From: Cordilura impudica
Lineage: Eukaryota > Arthropoda > Insecta > Diptera > Scathophagidae
NCBI GenBank assembly: GCA_963682025.1
Contig: OY821518.1
Location: forward strand, 236,880,152 to 236,944,151
DNA length: 64,000 nt
Reading direction: 5' to 3'
The translations under genes were made by a program, and so were the position numbers. Below the pieces are notes generated by a model. The model ran no database searches. It was not told the DNA's origin and was given only the letters and a program-made list of their open reading frames with translations. Position 1 is the stretch's first letter. Every line of letters begins with the position of its first letter. Shown here one piece after another: positions 11,867 to 25,388 of this stretch.

Positions 11867-12456
11867 GAAAGAACATGCTTTAAGTAACACCACATTCTGT
11901 CATTTCAAATAAAAGCATATATTCAATATCTAAACGTTTATACATGCAGATACAATAACAGAATTATCATTACATGAGATACTTATGTATATATATTTTA
12001 ACTTTGTCATTGATGTTAGGCTTTTATTAACAAAAAACACCAAATATGATGTTTGTGTGTGTATTTTGTATAAAAGAAAACGAAAATTTGTAGTATATGT
12101 ATATTTTGTTTTGTTGCAATTTCAATTTTTTTTTTTCAACAAAAAACGTTTTTTAGTTAATAAAATTTGAATTAAAAAGATTTTCTTAAAAAAATATATT
12201 TTTCACATAATTTTCATAAAAAGGCAAAAAGTTATGTACATATATTTTAAGTTTGTCATTTATGTTAGGCTTTTATTAACAAAAAAACAGAAAATATGAT
12301 GTGGTGTATAAATGAAAACGAAAATTTTTATTTTTTTGTTGCAATTTTTTTTTTCAACAAAAATCGTTTTTTAATTAATAAAATTTTAATAAAAAAAAAA
12401 GATTTTCGTAAATAAAAATTAAATTTTTCATAAAAAAAAAACAAAAAGTTGTTGGG

Positions 12457-12576
12457 ATGCCAACAACACGCGGTGTTCCCAAGCGGTCCCCCATCTAAGT
12501 ACTAACCGCGCCCGACGCTGCTTAATTTCGGTGATCGGACGAGAACCGATGTACTCAGCGTGGTATGGTCGTTGGC
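12457..12576 (-). rRNA. 5S rRNA gene 18
   Basis: Spacing 710 bp; positional counterpart of gene 12 but with normal position 75 and no upstream deletion, so the period ends here. Confidence 0.97.
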
Positions 12577-13166
12577 GAAAGAACATGCTTTAAGTAACAC
12601 CACATTCTGTCATTTCAAATAAAAGCATATATTCAATATCTAAACGTTTATACATGCAGATACAATAACAGAATTATCATTACATGAGATACTTATGTAT
12701 ATATATTTTAACTTTGTCATTGATGTTAGGCTTTTATTAACAAAAAACACCAAATATGATGTTTGTGTGTGTATTTTGTATAAAAGAAAACGAAAATTTG
12801 TAGTATATGTATATTTTGTTTTGTTGCAATTTCAATTTTTTTTTTTCAACAAAAAACGTTTTTTAGTTAATAAAATTTGAATTAAAAAGATTTTCTTAAA
12901 AAAATATATTTTTCACATAATTTTCATAAAAAGGCAAAAAGTTATGTACATATATTTTAAGTTTGTCATTTATGTTAGGCTTTTATTAACAAAAAAACAG
13001 AAAATATGATGTGGTGTATAAATGAAAACGAAAATTTTTATTTTTTTGTTGCAATTTTTTTTTTCAACAAAAATCGTTTTTTAATTAATAAAATTTTAAT
13101 AAAAAAAAAAGATTTTCGTAAATAAAAATTAAATTTTTCATAAAAAAAAAACAAAAAGTTGTTGGG

Positions 13167-13286
13167 ATGCCAACAACACGCGGTGTTCCCAAGCGGTCCC
13201 CCATCTAAGTACTAACCGCGCCCGACGCTGCTTAATTTCGGTGATCGGACGAGAACCGATGTACTCAGCGTGGTATGGTCGTTGGC
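13167..13286 (-). rRNA. 5S rRNA gene 19
   Basis: Spacing 710 bp; -8 G; trailer 125 A. Confidence 0.97.
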
Positions 13287-13876
13287 GAAAGAACATGCTT
13301 TAAGTAACACCACATTCTGTCATTTCAAATAAAAGCATATATTCAATATCTAAACGTTTATACATGCAGATACAATAACAGAATTATCATTACATGAGAT
13401 ACTTATGTATATATATTTTAACTTTGTCATTGATGTTAGGCTTTTATTAACAAAAAACACCAAATATGATGTTTGTGTGTGTATTTTGTATAAAAGAAAA
13501 CGAAAATTTGTAGTATATGTATATTTTGTTTTGTTGCAATTTCAATTTTTTTTTTTCAACAAAAAACGTTTTTTAGTTAATAAAATTTGAATTAAAAAGA
13601 TTTTCTTAAAAAAATATATTTTTCACATAATTTTCATAAAAAGGCAAAAAGTTATGTACATATATTTTAAGTTTGTCATTTATGTTAGGCTTTTATTAAC
13701 AAAAAAACAGAAAATATGATGTGGTGTATAAATGAAAACGAAAATTTTTATTTTTTTGTTGCAATTTTTTTTTTCAACAAAAATCGTTTTTTAATTAATA
13801 AAATTTTAATAAAAAAAAAAGATTTTCGTAAATAAAAATTAAATTTTTCATAAAAAAAAAACAAAAAGTTGTTGGG

Positions 13877-13996
13877 ATGCCAACAACACGCGGTGTTCCC
13901 AAGCGGTCCCCCATCTAAGTACTAACCGCGCCCGACGCTGCTTAATTTCGGTGATCGGACGAGAACCGATGTACTCAGCGTGGTATGGTCGTTGGC
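13877..13996 (-). rRNA. 5S rRNA gene 20
   Basis: Spacing 710 bp; last gene with a block 1 spacer. Confidence 0.97.
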
Positions 13997-14597
13997 GAAA
14001 GAACATGCTTTAAGTAACACCACATTCTGTCATTTCAAATAAAAGCATATATTCAATATCTAAACGTTTATACATGCAGATACAATAACAGAATTATCAT
14101 TACATGAGATACTTATGTATATATATTTTAACTTTGTCATTGATGTTAGGCTTTTATTAACAAAAAACACCAAATATGATGTTTGTGTGTGTATTTTGTA
14201 TAAAAGAAAACGAAAATTTGTAGTATATGTATATTTTGTTTTGTTGCAATTTCAATTTTTTTTTTCTTTCAACAAAAAACGTTTTTTAGTTAATAAAATT
14301 TTAATTAAAAAAGATTTTCTTAAAAAAATATATTTTTCACATAATTTTCATAAAAAGACAAAAAGTTATGTACATATATTTTAAGTTTGTCATTTATGTT
14401 AGGCTTTTATTAACAAAAAACAGCAAATATGATGTGGTGTATAAATGAAAACGAAAATTTTTATTTTTTGTTGCAATTTTAATTTTTTTTCAACAAAAAT
14501 CGTTTTTTAATCAATAAAATTTTAATAAAAAAAAAAAGATTTTCTTAAATAAAAATTAAATTTTTCATAAAAAAAAAAAAAACAAAAAGTTGTTGGG

Positions 14598-14717
14598 ATG
14601 CCAACAACACGCGGTGTTCCCAAGCGGTCCCCCATCTAAGTACTAACCGCGCCCGACGCTGCTTAATTTCGGTGATCGGACGAGAACCGATGTACTCAGC
14701 GTGGTATGGTCGTTGGC
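14598..14717 (-). rRNA. 5S rRNA gene 21
   Basis: Spacing 721 bp with a transition-type spacer; -8 changes to A here; trailer 125 still A. Confidence 0.97.
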
Positions 14718-15285
14718 GAAAGAATATGCTTTAAGTAACACCACATTCTGTCATTTCAAATAAAAGCATATATTCAATATCTAAACGTTTATACATGCAG
14801 ATACAATAACAGAATTATCATTACATGAGATACTTATGTATATATATTTTAACTTTGTCATTGATGTTAGGCTTTTATTAACAAAAAACACCAAATATGA
14901 TGTTTGTGTGTGTATTTTGTATAAAAGAAAACGAAAATTTGTAGTACATATATGTATATTTTGTTTTGTTGCAATTTCAATTTTTTTTTTTCTTTCAACA
15001 AAAAACGTTTTTTAGTTAATAAAATTTTAATTAAAAAAGATTTTCTTAAAAAAATATATTTTTCACATAATTTTCATAAAAAGACAAAAAGTTATGTACA
15101 TATATTTTAAGTTTGTCATTTATGTTAGGCTTTTATTAACAAAAAAACAGCAAATATGATGTGGTGTATAAATGAAAACGAAAATTTTTGTAGCGTATTT
15201 TTTTTTTGTTGCAATTTTAATTTTAAAAAAGATTTTCTTAAATAAAAATTAAATTTTTCATAAAAAAAAACAAAAAGTTGCTGGG

Positions 15286-15405
15286 ATGCCAACAACACGC
15301 GGTGTTCCCAAGCGGTCCCCCATCTAAGTACTAACCGCGCCCGACGCTGCTTAATTTCGGTGATCGGACGAGAACCGATGTACTCAGCGTGGTATGGTCG
15401 TTGGC
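15286..15405 (-). rRNA. 5S rRNA gene 22
   Basis: Spacing 688 bp because part of subrepeat B is missing (near 15,225). First gene with G at trailer 125. Confidence 0.97.
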
Positions 15406-16008
15406 GAAAGAATATGCTTTAAGTAACACCACATTCTGTCATTTCAAATAAAAGCATATATTCAATATCTAAACGTTTATACATGCAGATACAATAACAG
15501 AATTATCATTACATGAGATACTTATGCATATATATTTTAACTTTGTCATTGATGTTAGGCTTTTATTAACAAAAAACACCAAATATGATGTTTGTGTGTG
15601 TATTTTGTATAAAAGAAAACGAAAATTTGTAGTTTATGTATATTTTGTTTTGTTGCAATTTAAATTTTTTTTTTTCAACAAAAAACGTTTTTTAGTTAAT
15701 AAAATTTGAATTAAAAAAGATTTTCTTAAAAAAATATATTTTTCACATAATTTTCATAAAAAGGCAAAAAGTTATGTACATATATTTTAAGTCTGTCATT
15801 TATGTTAGGCTTTTATTAACAAAAAAACAGCAAATATGATGTGGTGTATAAATGAAAACGAAAATTTTTGTAGCGTATTTTTTTTTTGTTGCAATTTTAA
15901 TTTTTTTTCAACAAAAATCGTTTTTTAATTAATAAAATTTTAATAAAAAAAAAGATTTTCTTAAATAAAAATTAAATTTTTCATAAAAAAAAACAAAAAG
16001 TTGCTGGG

Positions 16009-16128
16009 ATGCCAACAACACGCGGTGTTCCCAAGCGGTCCCCCATCTAAGTACTAACCGCGCCCGACGCTGCTTAATTTCGGTGATCGGACGAGAACCG
16101 ATGTACTCAGCGTGGTATGGTCGTTGGC
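16009..16128 (-). rRNA. 5S rRNA gene 23
   Basis: Spacing 723 bp; -8 A; trailer 125 G. Confidence 0.97.
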
Positions 16129-16689
16129 GAAAGAATATGCTTTAAGTAACACCACATTCTGTCATTTCAAATAAAAGCATATATTCAATATCTAAACGTT
16201 TATACATGCAGATACAATAACAGAATTATCATTACATGAGATACTTATGCATATATATTTTAACTTTGTCATTGATGTTAGGCTTTTATTAACAAAAAAC
16301 ACCAAATATGATGTTTGTGTGTGTATTTTGTATAAAAGAAAACGAAAATTTGTAGTTTATGTATATTTTGTTTTGTTGCAATTTAAATTTTTTTTTTTTC
16401 AACAAAAAACGTTTTTTAGTTAATAAAATTTGAATTAAAAAAGATTTTCTTAAAAAAATATATTTTTCACATAATTTTCATAAAAAGGCAAAAAGTTATG
16501 TACATATATTTTAAGTCTGTCATTTATGTTAGGCTTTTATTAACAAAAAAACAGCAAATATGATGTGGTGTATAAATGAAAACGAAAATTTTTGTAGCGT
16601 ATTTTTTTTTTGTTGCAATTTTAATTTTAAAAAAGATTTTCTTAAATAAAAATTAAATTTTTCATAAAAAAAAACAAAAAGTTGCTGGG

Positions 16690-16809
16690 ATGCCAACAAC
16701 ACGCGGTGTTCCCAAGCGGTCCCCCATCTAAGTACTAACCGCGCCCGACGCTGCTTAATTTCGGTGATCGGACGAGAACCGATGTACTCAGCGTGGTATG
16801 GTCGTTGGC
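16690..16809 (-). rRNA. 5S rRNA gene 24
   Basis: Spacing 681 bp with the same subrepeat B deletion as gene 22 (near 16,630). Confidence 0.97.
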
Positions 16810-17415
16810 GAAAGAATATGCTTTAAGTAACACCACATTCTGTCATTTCAAATAAAAGCATATATTCAATATCTAAACGTTTATACATGCAGATACAATA
16901 ACAGAATTATCATTACATGAGATACTTATGCATATATATTTTAACTTTGTCATTGATGTTAGGCTTTTATTAACAAAAAACACCAAATATGATGTTTGTG
17001 TGTGTATTTTGTATAAAAGAAAACGAAAATTTGTAGTTTATGTATATTTTGTTTTGTTGCAATTTAAATTTTTTTTTTTTTCAACAAATAACGTTTTTTA
17101 GTTAATAAAATTTGAATTAAAAAAGATTTTCTTAAAAAAATATATTTTTCACATAATTTTCATAAAAAGGCAAAAAGTTATGTACATATATTTTAAGTCT
17201 GTCATTTATGTTAGGCTTTTATTAACAAAAAAACAGCAAATATGATGTGGTGTATAAATGAAAACGAAAATTTTTGTAGCGTATTTTTTTTTTGTTGCAA
17301 TTTTAATTTTTTTTCAACAAAAATCGTTTTTTAATTAATAAAATTTTAATAAAAAAAAAGATTTTCTTAAATAAAAATTAAATTTTTCATAAAAAAAAAA
17401 CAAAAAGTTGCTGGG

Positions 17416-17535
17416 ATGCCAACAACACGCGGTGTTCCCAAGCGGTCCCCCATCTAAGTACTAACCGCGCCCGACGCTGCTTAATTTCGGTGATCGGACG
17501 AGAACCGATGTACTCAGCGTGGTATGGTCGTTGGC
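17416..17535 (-). rRNA. 5S rRNA gene 25
   Basis: Spacing 726 bp; its spacer has 'caacaaaTaacg' in subrepeat A, shared only with gene 26. Confidence 0.97.
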
Positions 17536-18140
17536 GAAAGAATATGCTTTAAGTAACACCACATTCTGTCATTTCAAATAAAAGCATATATTCAATATCT
17601 AAACGTTTATACATGCAGATACAATAACAGAATTATCATTACATGAGATACTTATGCATATATATTTTAACTTTGTCATTGATGTTAGGCTTTTATTAAC
17701 AAAAAACACCAAATATGATGTTTGTGTGTGTATTTTGTATAAAAGAAAACGAAAATTTGTAGTTTATGTATATTTTGTTTTGTTGCAATTTAAATTTTTT
17801 TTTTTTTCAACAAATAACGTTTTTTAGTTAATAAAATTTGAATTAAAAAAGATTTTCTTAAAAAAATATATTTTTCACATAATTTTCATAAAAAGGCAAA
17901 AAGTTATGTACATATATTTTAAGTCTGTCATTTATGTTAGGCTTTTATTAACAAAAAAACAGCAAATATGATGTGGTGTATAAATGAAAACGAAAATTTT
18001 TGTAGCGTATTTTTTTTTTGTTGCAATTTTAATTTTTTTTCAACAAAAATCGTTTTTTAATTAATAAAATTTTAATAAAAAAAAAGATTTTCTTAAATAA
18101 AAATTAAATTTTTCATAAAAAAAAACAAAAAGTTGCTGGG

Positions 18141-18260
18141 ATGCCAACAACACGCGGTGTTCCCAAGCGGTCCCCCATCTAAGTACTAACCGCGCCCGAC
18201 GCTGCTTAATTTCGGTGATCGGACGAGAACCGATGTACTCAGCGTGGTATGGTCGTTGGC
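18141..18260 (-). rRNA. 5S rRNA gene 26
   Basis: Spacing 725 bp; shares 'caacaaataacg' with gene 25. Confidence 0.97.
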
Positions 18261-18864
18261 GAAAGAATATGCTTTAAGTAACACCACATTCTGTCATTTC
18301 AAATAAAAGCATATATTCAATATCTAAACGTTTATACATGCAGATACAATAACAGAATTATCATTACATGAGATACTTATGCATATATATTTTAACTTTG
18401 TCATTGATGTTAGGCTTTTATTAACAAAAAACACCAAATATGATGTTTGTGTGTGTATTTTGTATAAAAGAAAACGAAAATTTGTAGTTTATGTATATTT
18501 TGTTTTGTTGCAATTTAAATTTTTTTTTTTTCAACAAAAAACGTTTTTTAGTTAATAAAATTTGAATTAAAAAAGATTTTCTTAAAAAAATATATTTTTC
18601 ACATAATTTTCATAAAAAGGCAAAAAGTTATGTACATATATTTTAAGTCTGTCATTTATGTTAGGCTTTTATTAACAAAAAAACAGCAAATATGATGTGG
18701 TGTATAAATGAAAACGAAAATTTTTGTAGCGTATTTTTTTTTTGTTGCAATTTTAATTTTTTTTCAACAAAAATCGTTTTTTAATTAATAAAATTTTAAT
18801 AAAAAAAAAGATTTTCTTAAATAAAAATTAAATTTTTCATAAAAAAAAACAAAAAGTTGCTGGG

Positions 18865-18984
18865 ATGCCAACAACACGCGGTGTTCCCAAGCGGTCCCCC
18901 ATCTAAGTACTAACCGCGCCCGACGCTGCTTAATTTCGGTGATCGGACGAGAACCGATGTACTCAGCGTGGTATGGTCGTTGGC
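18865..18984 (-). rRNA. 5S rRNA gene 27
   Basis: Spacing 724 bp; -8 A; trailer 125 G. Confidence 0.97.
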
Positions 18985-19588
18985 GAAAGAATATGCTTTA
19001 AGTAACACCACATTCTGTCATTTCAAATAAAAGCATATATTCAATATCTAAACGTTTATACATGCAGATACAATAACAGAATTATCATTACATGAGATAC
19101 TTATGCATATATATTTTAACTTTGTCATTGATGTTAGGCTTTTATTAACAAAAAACACCAAATATGATGTTTGTGTGTGTATTTTGTATAAAAGAAAACG
19201 AAAATTTGTAGTTTATGTATATTTTGTTTTGTTGCAATTTAAATTTTTTTTTTTTCAACAAAAAACGTTTTTTAGTTAATAAAATTTGAATTAAAAAAGA
19301 TTTTCTTAAAAAAATATATTTTTCACATAATTTTCATAAAAAGGCAAAAAGTTATGTACATATATTTTAAGTCTGTCATTTATGTTAGGCTTTTATTAAC
19401 AAAAAAACAGCAAATATGATGTGGTGTATAAATGAAAACGAAAATTTTTGTAGCGTATTTTTTTTTTGTTGCAATTTTAATTTTTTTTCAACAAAAATCG
19501 TTTTTTAATTAATAAAATTTTAATAAAAAAAAAGATTTTCTTAAATAAAAATTAAATTTTTCATAAAAAAAAACAAAAAGTTGCTGGG

Positions 19589-19708
19589 ATGCCAACAACA
19601 CGCGGTGTTCCCAAGCGGTCCCCCATCTAAGTACTAACCGCGCCCGACGCTGCTTAATTTCGGTGATCGGACGAGAACCGATGTACTCAGCGTGGTATGG
19701 TCGTTGGC
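19589..19708 (-). rRNA. 5S rRNA gene 28
   Basis: Spacing 724 bp; -8 A; trailer 125 G. Confidence 0.97.
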
Positions 19709-20315
19709 GAAAGAATATGCTTTAAGTAACACCACATTCTGTCATTTCAAATAAAAGCATATATTCAATATCTAAACGTTTATACATGCAGATACAATAA
19801 CAGAATTATCATTACATGAGATACTTATGCATATATATTTTAACTTTGTCATTGATGTTAGGCTTTTATTAACAAAAAACACCAAATATGATGTTTGTGT
19901 GTGTATTTTGTATAAAAGAAAACGAAAATTTGTAGTTTATGTATATTTTGTTTTGTTGCAATTTAAATTTTTTTTTTTTTCAACAAAAAACGTTTTTTAG
20001 TTAATAAAATTTGAATTAAAAAAGATTTTCTTAAAAAAATATATTTTTCACATAATTTTCATAAAAAGGCAAAAAGTTATGTACATATATTTTAAGTCTG
20101 TCATTTATGTTAGGCTTTTATTAACAAAAAAAACAGCAAATATGATGTGGTGTATAAATGAAAACGAAAATTTTTGTAGCGTATTTTTTTTTTTGTTGCA
20201 ATTTTAATTTTTTTTCAACAAAAATCGTTTTTTAATTAATAAAATTTTAATAAAAAAAAAGATTTTCTTAAATAAAAATTAAATTTTTCATAAAAAAAAA
20301 CAAAAAGTTGCTGGG

Positions 20316-20435
20316 ATGCCAACAACACGCGGTGTTCCCAAGCGGTCCCCCATCTAAGTACTAACCGCGCCCGACGCTGCTTAATTTCGGTGATCGGACG
20401 AGAACCGATGTACTCAGCGTGGTATGGTCGTTGGC
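20316..20435 (-). rRNA. 5S rRNA gene 29
   Basis: Spacing 727 bp, longer by homopolymer length only. Confidence 0.97.
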
Positions 20436-21039
20436 GAAAGAATATGCTTTAAGTAACACCACATTCTGTCATTTCAAATAAAAGCATATATTCAATATCT
20501 AAACGTTTATACATGCAGATACAATAACAGAATTATCATTACATGAGATACTTATGCATATATATTTTAACTTTGTCATTGATGTTAGGCTTTTATTAAC
20601 AAAAAACACCAGATATGATGTTTGTGTGTGTATTTTGTATAAAAGAAAACGAAAATTTGTAGTTTATGTATATTTTGTTTTGTTGCAATTTAAATTTTTT
20701 TTTTTTCAACAAAAAACGTTTTTTAGTTAATAAAATTTGAATTAAAAAAGATTTTCTTAAAAAAATATATTTTTCACATAATTTTCATAAAAAGGCAAAA
20801 AGTTATGTACATATATTTTAAGTCTGTCATTTATGTTAGGCTTTTATTAACAAAAAAACAGCAAATATGATGTGGTGTATAAATGAAAACGAAAATTTTT
20901 GTAGCGTATTTTTTTTTTGTTGCAATTTTAATTTTTTTTCAACAAAAATCGTTTTTTAATTAATAAAATTTTAATAAAAAAAAAGATTTTCTTAAATAAA
21001 AATTAAATTTTTCATAAAAAAAAACAAAAAGTTGCTGGG

Positions 21040-21159
21040 ATGCCAACAACACGCGGTGTTCCCAAGCGGTCCCCCATCTAAGTACTAACCGCGCCCGACG
21101 CTGCTTAATTTCGGTGATCGGACGAGAACCGATGTACTCAGCGTGGTATGGTCGTTGGC
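21040..21159 (-). rRNA. 5S rRNA gene 30
   Basis: Spacing 724 bp; its spacer has 'caccaGatatg', shared with gene 32. Confidence 0.97.
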
Positions 21160-21767
21160 GAAAGAATATGCTTTAAGTAACACCACATTCTGTCATTTCA
21201 AATAAAAGCATATATTCAATATCTAAACGTTTATACATGCAGATACAATAACAGAATTATCATTACATGAGATACTTATGCATATATATTTTAACTTTGT
21301 CATTGATGTTAGGCTTTTATTAACAAAAAACACCAAATATGATGTTTGTGTGTGTATTTTGTATAAAAGAAAACGAAAATTTGTAGTTTATGTATATTTT
21401 GTTTTGTTGCAATTTAAATTTTTTTTTTTTCAACAAAAAACGTTTTTTAGTTAATAAAATTTGAATTAAAAAAGATTTTCTTAAAAAAATATATTTTTCA
21501 CATAATTTTCATAAAAAGGCAAAAAGTTATGTACATATATTTTAAGTCTGTCATTTATGTTAGGCTTTTATTAACAAAAAAAAAACAGCAAATATGATGT
21601 GGTGTATAAATGAAAACGAAAATTTTTGTAGCGTATTTTTTTTTTTGTTGCAATTTTAATTTTTTTTCAACAAAAATCGTTTTTTAATTAATAAAATTTT
21701 AATAAAAAAAAAGATTTTCTTAAATAAAAATTAAATTTTTCATAAAAAAAAACAAAAAGTTGCTGGG

Positions 21768-21887
21768 ATGCCAACAACACGCGGTGTTCCCAAGCGGTCC
21801 CCCATCTAAGTACTAACCGCGCCCGACGCTGCTTAATTTCGGTGATCGGACGAGAACCGATGTACTCAGCGTGGTATGGTCGTTGGC
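21768..21887 (-). rRNA. 5S rRNA gene 31
   Basis: Spacing 728 bp, the longest two-subrepeat unit, from an A9 tract near 21,575. Confidence 0.97.
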
Positions 21888-22490
21888 GAAAGAATATGCT
21901 TTAAGTAACACCACATTCTGTCATTTCAAATAAAAGCATATATTCAATATCTAAACGTTTATACATGCAGATACAATAACAGAATTATCATTACATGAGA
22001 TACTTATGCATATATATTTTAACTTTGTCATTGATGTTAGGCTTTTATTAACAAAAAACACCAGATATGATGTTTGTGTGTGTATTTTGTATAAAAGAAA
22101 ACGAAAATTTGTAGTTTATGTATATTTTGTTTTGTTGCAATTTAAATTTTTTTTTTTTCAACAAAAAACGTTTTTTAGTTAATAAAATTTTAATTAAAAA
22201 AGATTTTCTTAAAAAAATATATTTTTCACATAATTTTCATAAAAAGGCAAAAAGTTATGTACATATATTTTAAGTCTGTCATTATGTTAGGCTTTTATTA
22301 ACAAAAAAACAGCAAATATGATGTGGTGTATAAATGAAAACGAAAATTTTTGTAGCGTATTTTTTTTTTGTTGCAATTTTAATTTTTTTTCAACAAAAAT
22401 CGTTTTTTAATTAATAAAATTTTAATAAAAAAAAAGATTTTCTTAAATAAAAATTAAATTTTTCATAAAAAAAAACAAAAAGTTGCTGGG

Positions 22491-22610
22491 ATGCCAACAA
22501 CACGCGGTGTTCCCAAGCGGTCCCCCATCTAAGTACTAACCGCGCCCGACGCTGCTTAATTTCGGTGATCGGACGAGAACCGATGTACTCAGCGTGGTAT
22601 GGTCGTTGGC
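22491..22610 (-). rRNA. 5S rRNA gene 32
   Basis: Spacing 723 bp; shares 'caccagatatg' with gene 30, a two-unit periodicity. Confidence 0.97.
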
Positions 22611-23217
22611 GAAAGAATATGCTTTAAGTAACACCACATTCTGTCATTTCAAATAAAAGCATATATTCAATATCTAAACGTTTATACATGCAGATACAAT
22701 AACAGAATTATCATTACATGAGATACTTATGCATATATATTTTAACTTTGTCATTGATGTTAGGCTTTTATTAACAAAAAACACCAAATATGATGTTTGT
22801 GTGTGTATTTTGTATAAAAGAAAACGAAAATTTGTAGTTTATGTATATTTTGTTTTGTTGCAATTTAAATTTTTTTTTTTTCAACAAAAAACGTTTTTTA
22901 GTTAATAAAATTTGAATTAAAAAAGATTTTCTTAAAAAAATATATTTTTCACATAATTTTCATAAAAAGGCAAAAAGTTATGTACATATATTTTAAGTCT
23001 GTCATTTATGTTAGGCTTTTATTAACAAAAAAAACAGCAAATATGATGTGGTGTATAAATGAAAACGAAAATTTTTGTAGCGTATTTTTTTTTTTTGTTG
23101 CAATTTTAATTTTTTTTCAACAAAAATCGTTTTTTAATTAATAAAATTTTAATAAAAAAAAAGATTTTCTTAAATAAAAATTAAATTTTTCATAAAAAAA
23201 AACAAAAAGTTGCTGGG

Positions 23218-23337
23218 ATGCCAACAACACGCGGTGTTCCCAAGCGGTCCCCCATCTAAGTACTAACCGCGCCCGACGCTGCTTAATTTCGGTGATCGGA
23301 CGAGAACCGATGTACTCAGCGTGGTATGGTCGTTGGC
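23218..23337 (-). rRNA. 5S rRNA gene 33
   Basis: Spacing 727 bp; -8 A; trailer 125 G. Confidence 0.97.
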
Positions 23338-23941
23338 GAAAGAATATGCTTTAAGTAACACCACATTCTGTCATTTCAAATAAAAGCATATATTCAATAT
23401 CTAAACGTTTATACATGCAGATACAATAACAGAATTATCATTACATGAGATACTTATGCATATATATTTTAACTTTGTCATTGATGTTAGGCTTTTATTA
23501 ACAAAAAACACCAAATATGATGTTTGTGTGTGTATTTTGTATAAAAGAAAACGAAAATTTGTAGTTTATGTATATTTTGTTTTGTTGCAATTTAAATTTT
23601 TTTTTTTTCAACAAAAAACGTTTTTTAGTTAATAAAATTTGAATTAAAAAAGATTTTCTTAAAAAAATATATTTTTCACATAATTTTCATAAAAAGGCAA
23701 AAAGTTATGTACATATATTTTAAGTCTGTCATTTATGTTAGGCTTTTATTAACAAAAAAACAGCAAATATGATGTGGTGTATAAATGAAAACGAAAATTT
23801 TTGTAGCGTATTTTTTTTTTGTTGCAATTTTAATTTTTTTTCAACAAAAATCGTTTTTTAATTAATAAAATTTTAATAAAAAAAAAGATTTTCTTAAATA
23901 AAAATTAAATTTTTCATAAAAAAAAACAAAAAGTTGCTGGG

Positions 23942-24061
23942 ATGCCAACAACACGCGGTGTTCCCAAGCGGTCCCCCATCTAAGTACTAACCGCGCCCGA
24001 CGCTGCTTAATTTCGGTGATCGGACGAGAACCGATGTACTCAGCGTGGTATGGTCGTTGGC
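23942..24061 (-). rRNA. 5S rRNA gene 34
   Basis: Spacing 724 bp; -8 A; trailer 125 G. Confidence 0.97.
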
Positions 24062-24665
24062 GAAAGAATATGCTTTAAGTAACACCACATTCTGTCATTT
24101 CAAATAAAAGCATATATTCAATATCTAAACGTTTATACATGCAGATACAATAACAGAATTATCATTACATGAGATACTTATGCATATATATTTTAACTTT
24201 GTCATTGATGTTAGGCTTTTATTAACAAAAAACACCAAATATGATGTTTGTGTGTGTATTTTGTATAAAAGAAAACGAAAATTTGTAGTTTATGTATATT
24301 TTGTTTTGTTGCAATTTAAATTTTTTTTTTTTCAACAAAAAACGTTTTTTAGTTAATAAAATTTGAATTAAAAAAGATTTTCTTAAAAAAATATATTTTT
24401 CACATAATTTTCATAAAAAGGCAAAAAGTTATGTACATATATTTTAAGTCTGTCATTTATGTTAGGCTTTTATTAACAAAAAAACAGCAAATATGATGTG
24501 GTGTATAAATGAAAACGAAAATTTTTGTAGCGTATTTTTTTTTTGTTGCAATTTTAATTTTTTTTCAACAAAAATCGTTTTTTAATTAATAAAATTTTAA
24601 TAAAAAAAAAGATTTTCTTAAATAAAAATTAAATTTTTCATAAAAAAAAACAAAAAGTTGCTGGG

Positions 24666-24785
24666 ATGCCAACAACACGCGGTGTTCCCAAGCGGTCCCC
24701 CATCTAAGTACTAACCGCGCCCGACGCTGCTTAATTTCGGTGATCGGACGAGAACCGATGTACTCAGCGTGGTATGGTCGTTGGC
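24666..24785 (-). rRNA. 5S rRNA gene 35
   Basis: Spacing 724 bp; -8 A; trailer 125 G. Confidence 0.97.
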
Positions 24786-25388
24786 GAAAGAATATGCTTT
24801 AAGTAACACCACATTCTGTCATTTCAAATAAAAGCATATATTCAATATCTAAACGTTTATACATGCAGATACAATAACAGAATTATCATTACATGAGATA
24901 CTTATGCATATATATTTTAACTTTGTCATTGATGTTAGGCTTTTATTAACAAAAAACACCAAATATGATGTTTGTGTGTGTATTTTGTATAAAAGAAAAC
25001 GAAAATTTGTAGTTTATGTATATTTTGTTTTGTTGCAATTTAAATTTTTTTTTTTTCAACAAAAAACGTTTTTTAGTTAATAAAATTTGAATTAAAAAAG
25101 ATTTTCTTAAAAAAATATATTTTTCACATAATTTTCATAAAAAGGCAAAAAGTTATGTACATATATTTTAAGTCTGTCATTTATGTTAGGCTTTTATTAA
25201 CAAAAAAACAGCAAATATGATGTGGTGTATAAATGAAAACGAAAATTTTTGTAGCGTATTTTTTTTTGTTGCAATTTTAATTTTTTTTCAACAAAAATCG
25301 TTTTTTAATTAATAAAATTTTAATAAAAAAAAAGATTTTCTTAAATAAAAATTAAATTTTTCATAAAAAAAAACAAAAAGTTGCTGGG

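Larger units (their letters stand above)
1860..12576 (-). repeat. Six-unit higher-order repeat, 4,233-bp period
   Basis: From gene 3 the spacings run 711, 710, 710, 680, 711, 711 and then repeat exactly; genes 3-12 lie exactly 4,233 bp before genes 9-18. Two private markers repeat at the same offset: a deletion of about 31 bp in the upstream region (junctions near 4,160 and 8,393) and a tgtaAaaaag variant for tgtaTaaaag (near 4,995 and 9,228). The pattern breaks at gene 19. This is two full blocks plus most of a third; gene 12 has a base change absent from gene 6, so it arose after the duplication. Confidence 0.85.
1..13996 (-). repeat. 5S spacer block 1 (genes 1-20)
   Basis: Spacers here share a G in the motif ttttcGtaaat and the sequence cagAaaatatgatg, and their second subrepeat lacks the 'ttttaa' after 'gttgcaa' seen elsewhere. 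Upstream position -8 is G in all genes except gene 2. The trailer has A at 125. Spacing is 710-711 bp with a 716-bp unit (gene 3) and two 680-bp units (genes 7 and 13). Confidence 0.9.
13997..15405 (-). repeat. 5S spacer transition block (genes 21-22)
   Basis: These two spacers carry a 'tttctttcaac' interruption in the long T tract and 'cagcaaatatg' instead of 'cagaaaatatg'. The spacer before gene 22 also has an extra 'acatat' and lacks roughly 36 bp of subrepeat B (near 15,225). They join block 1 to block 2 and look like recombinant units. Confidence 0.75.
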
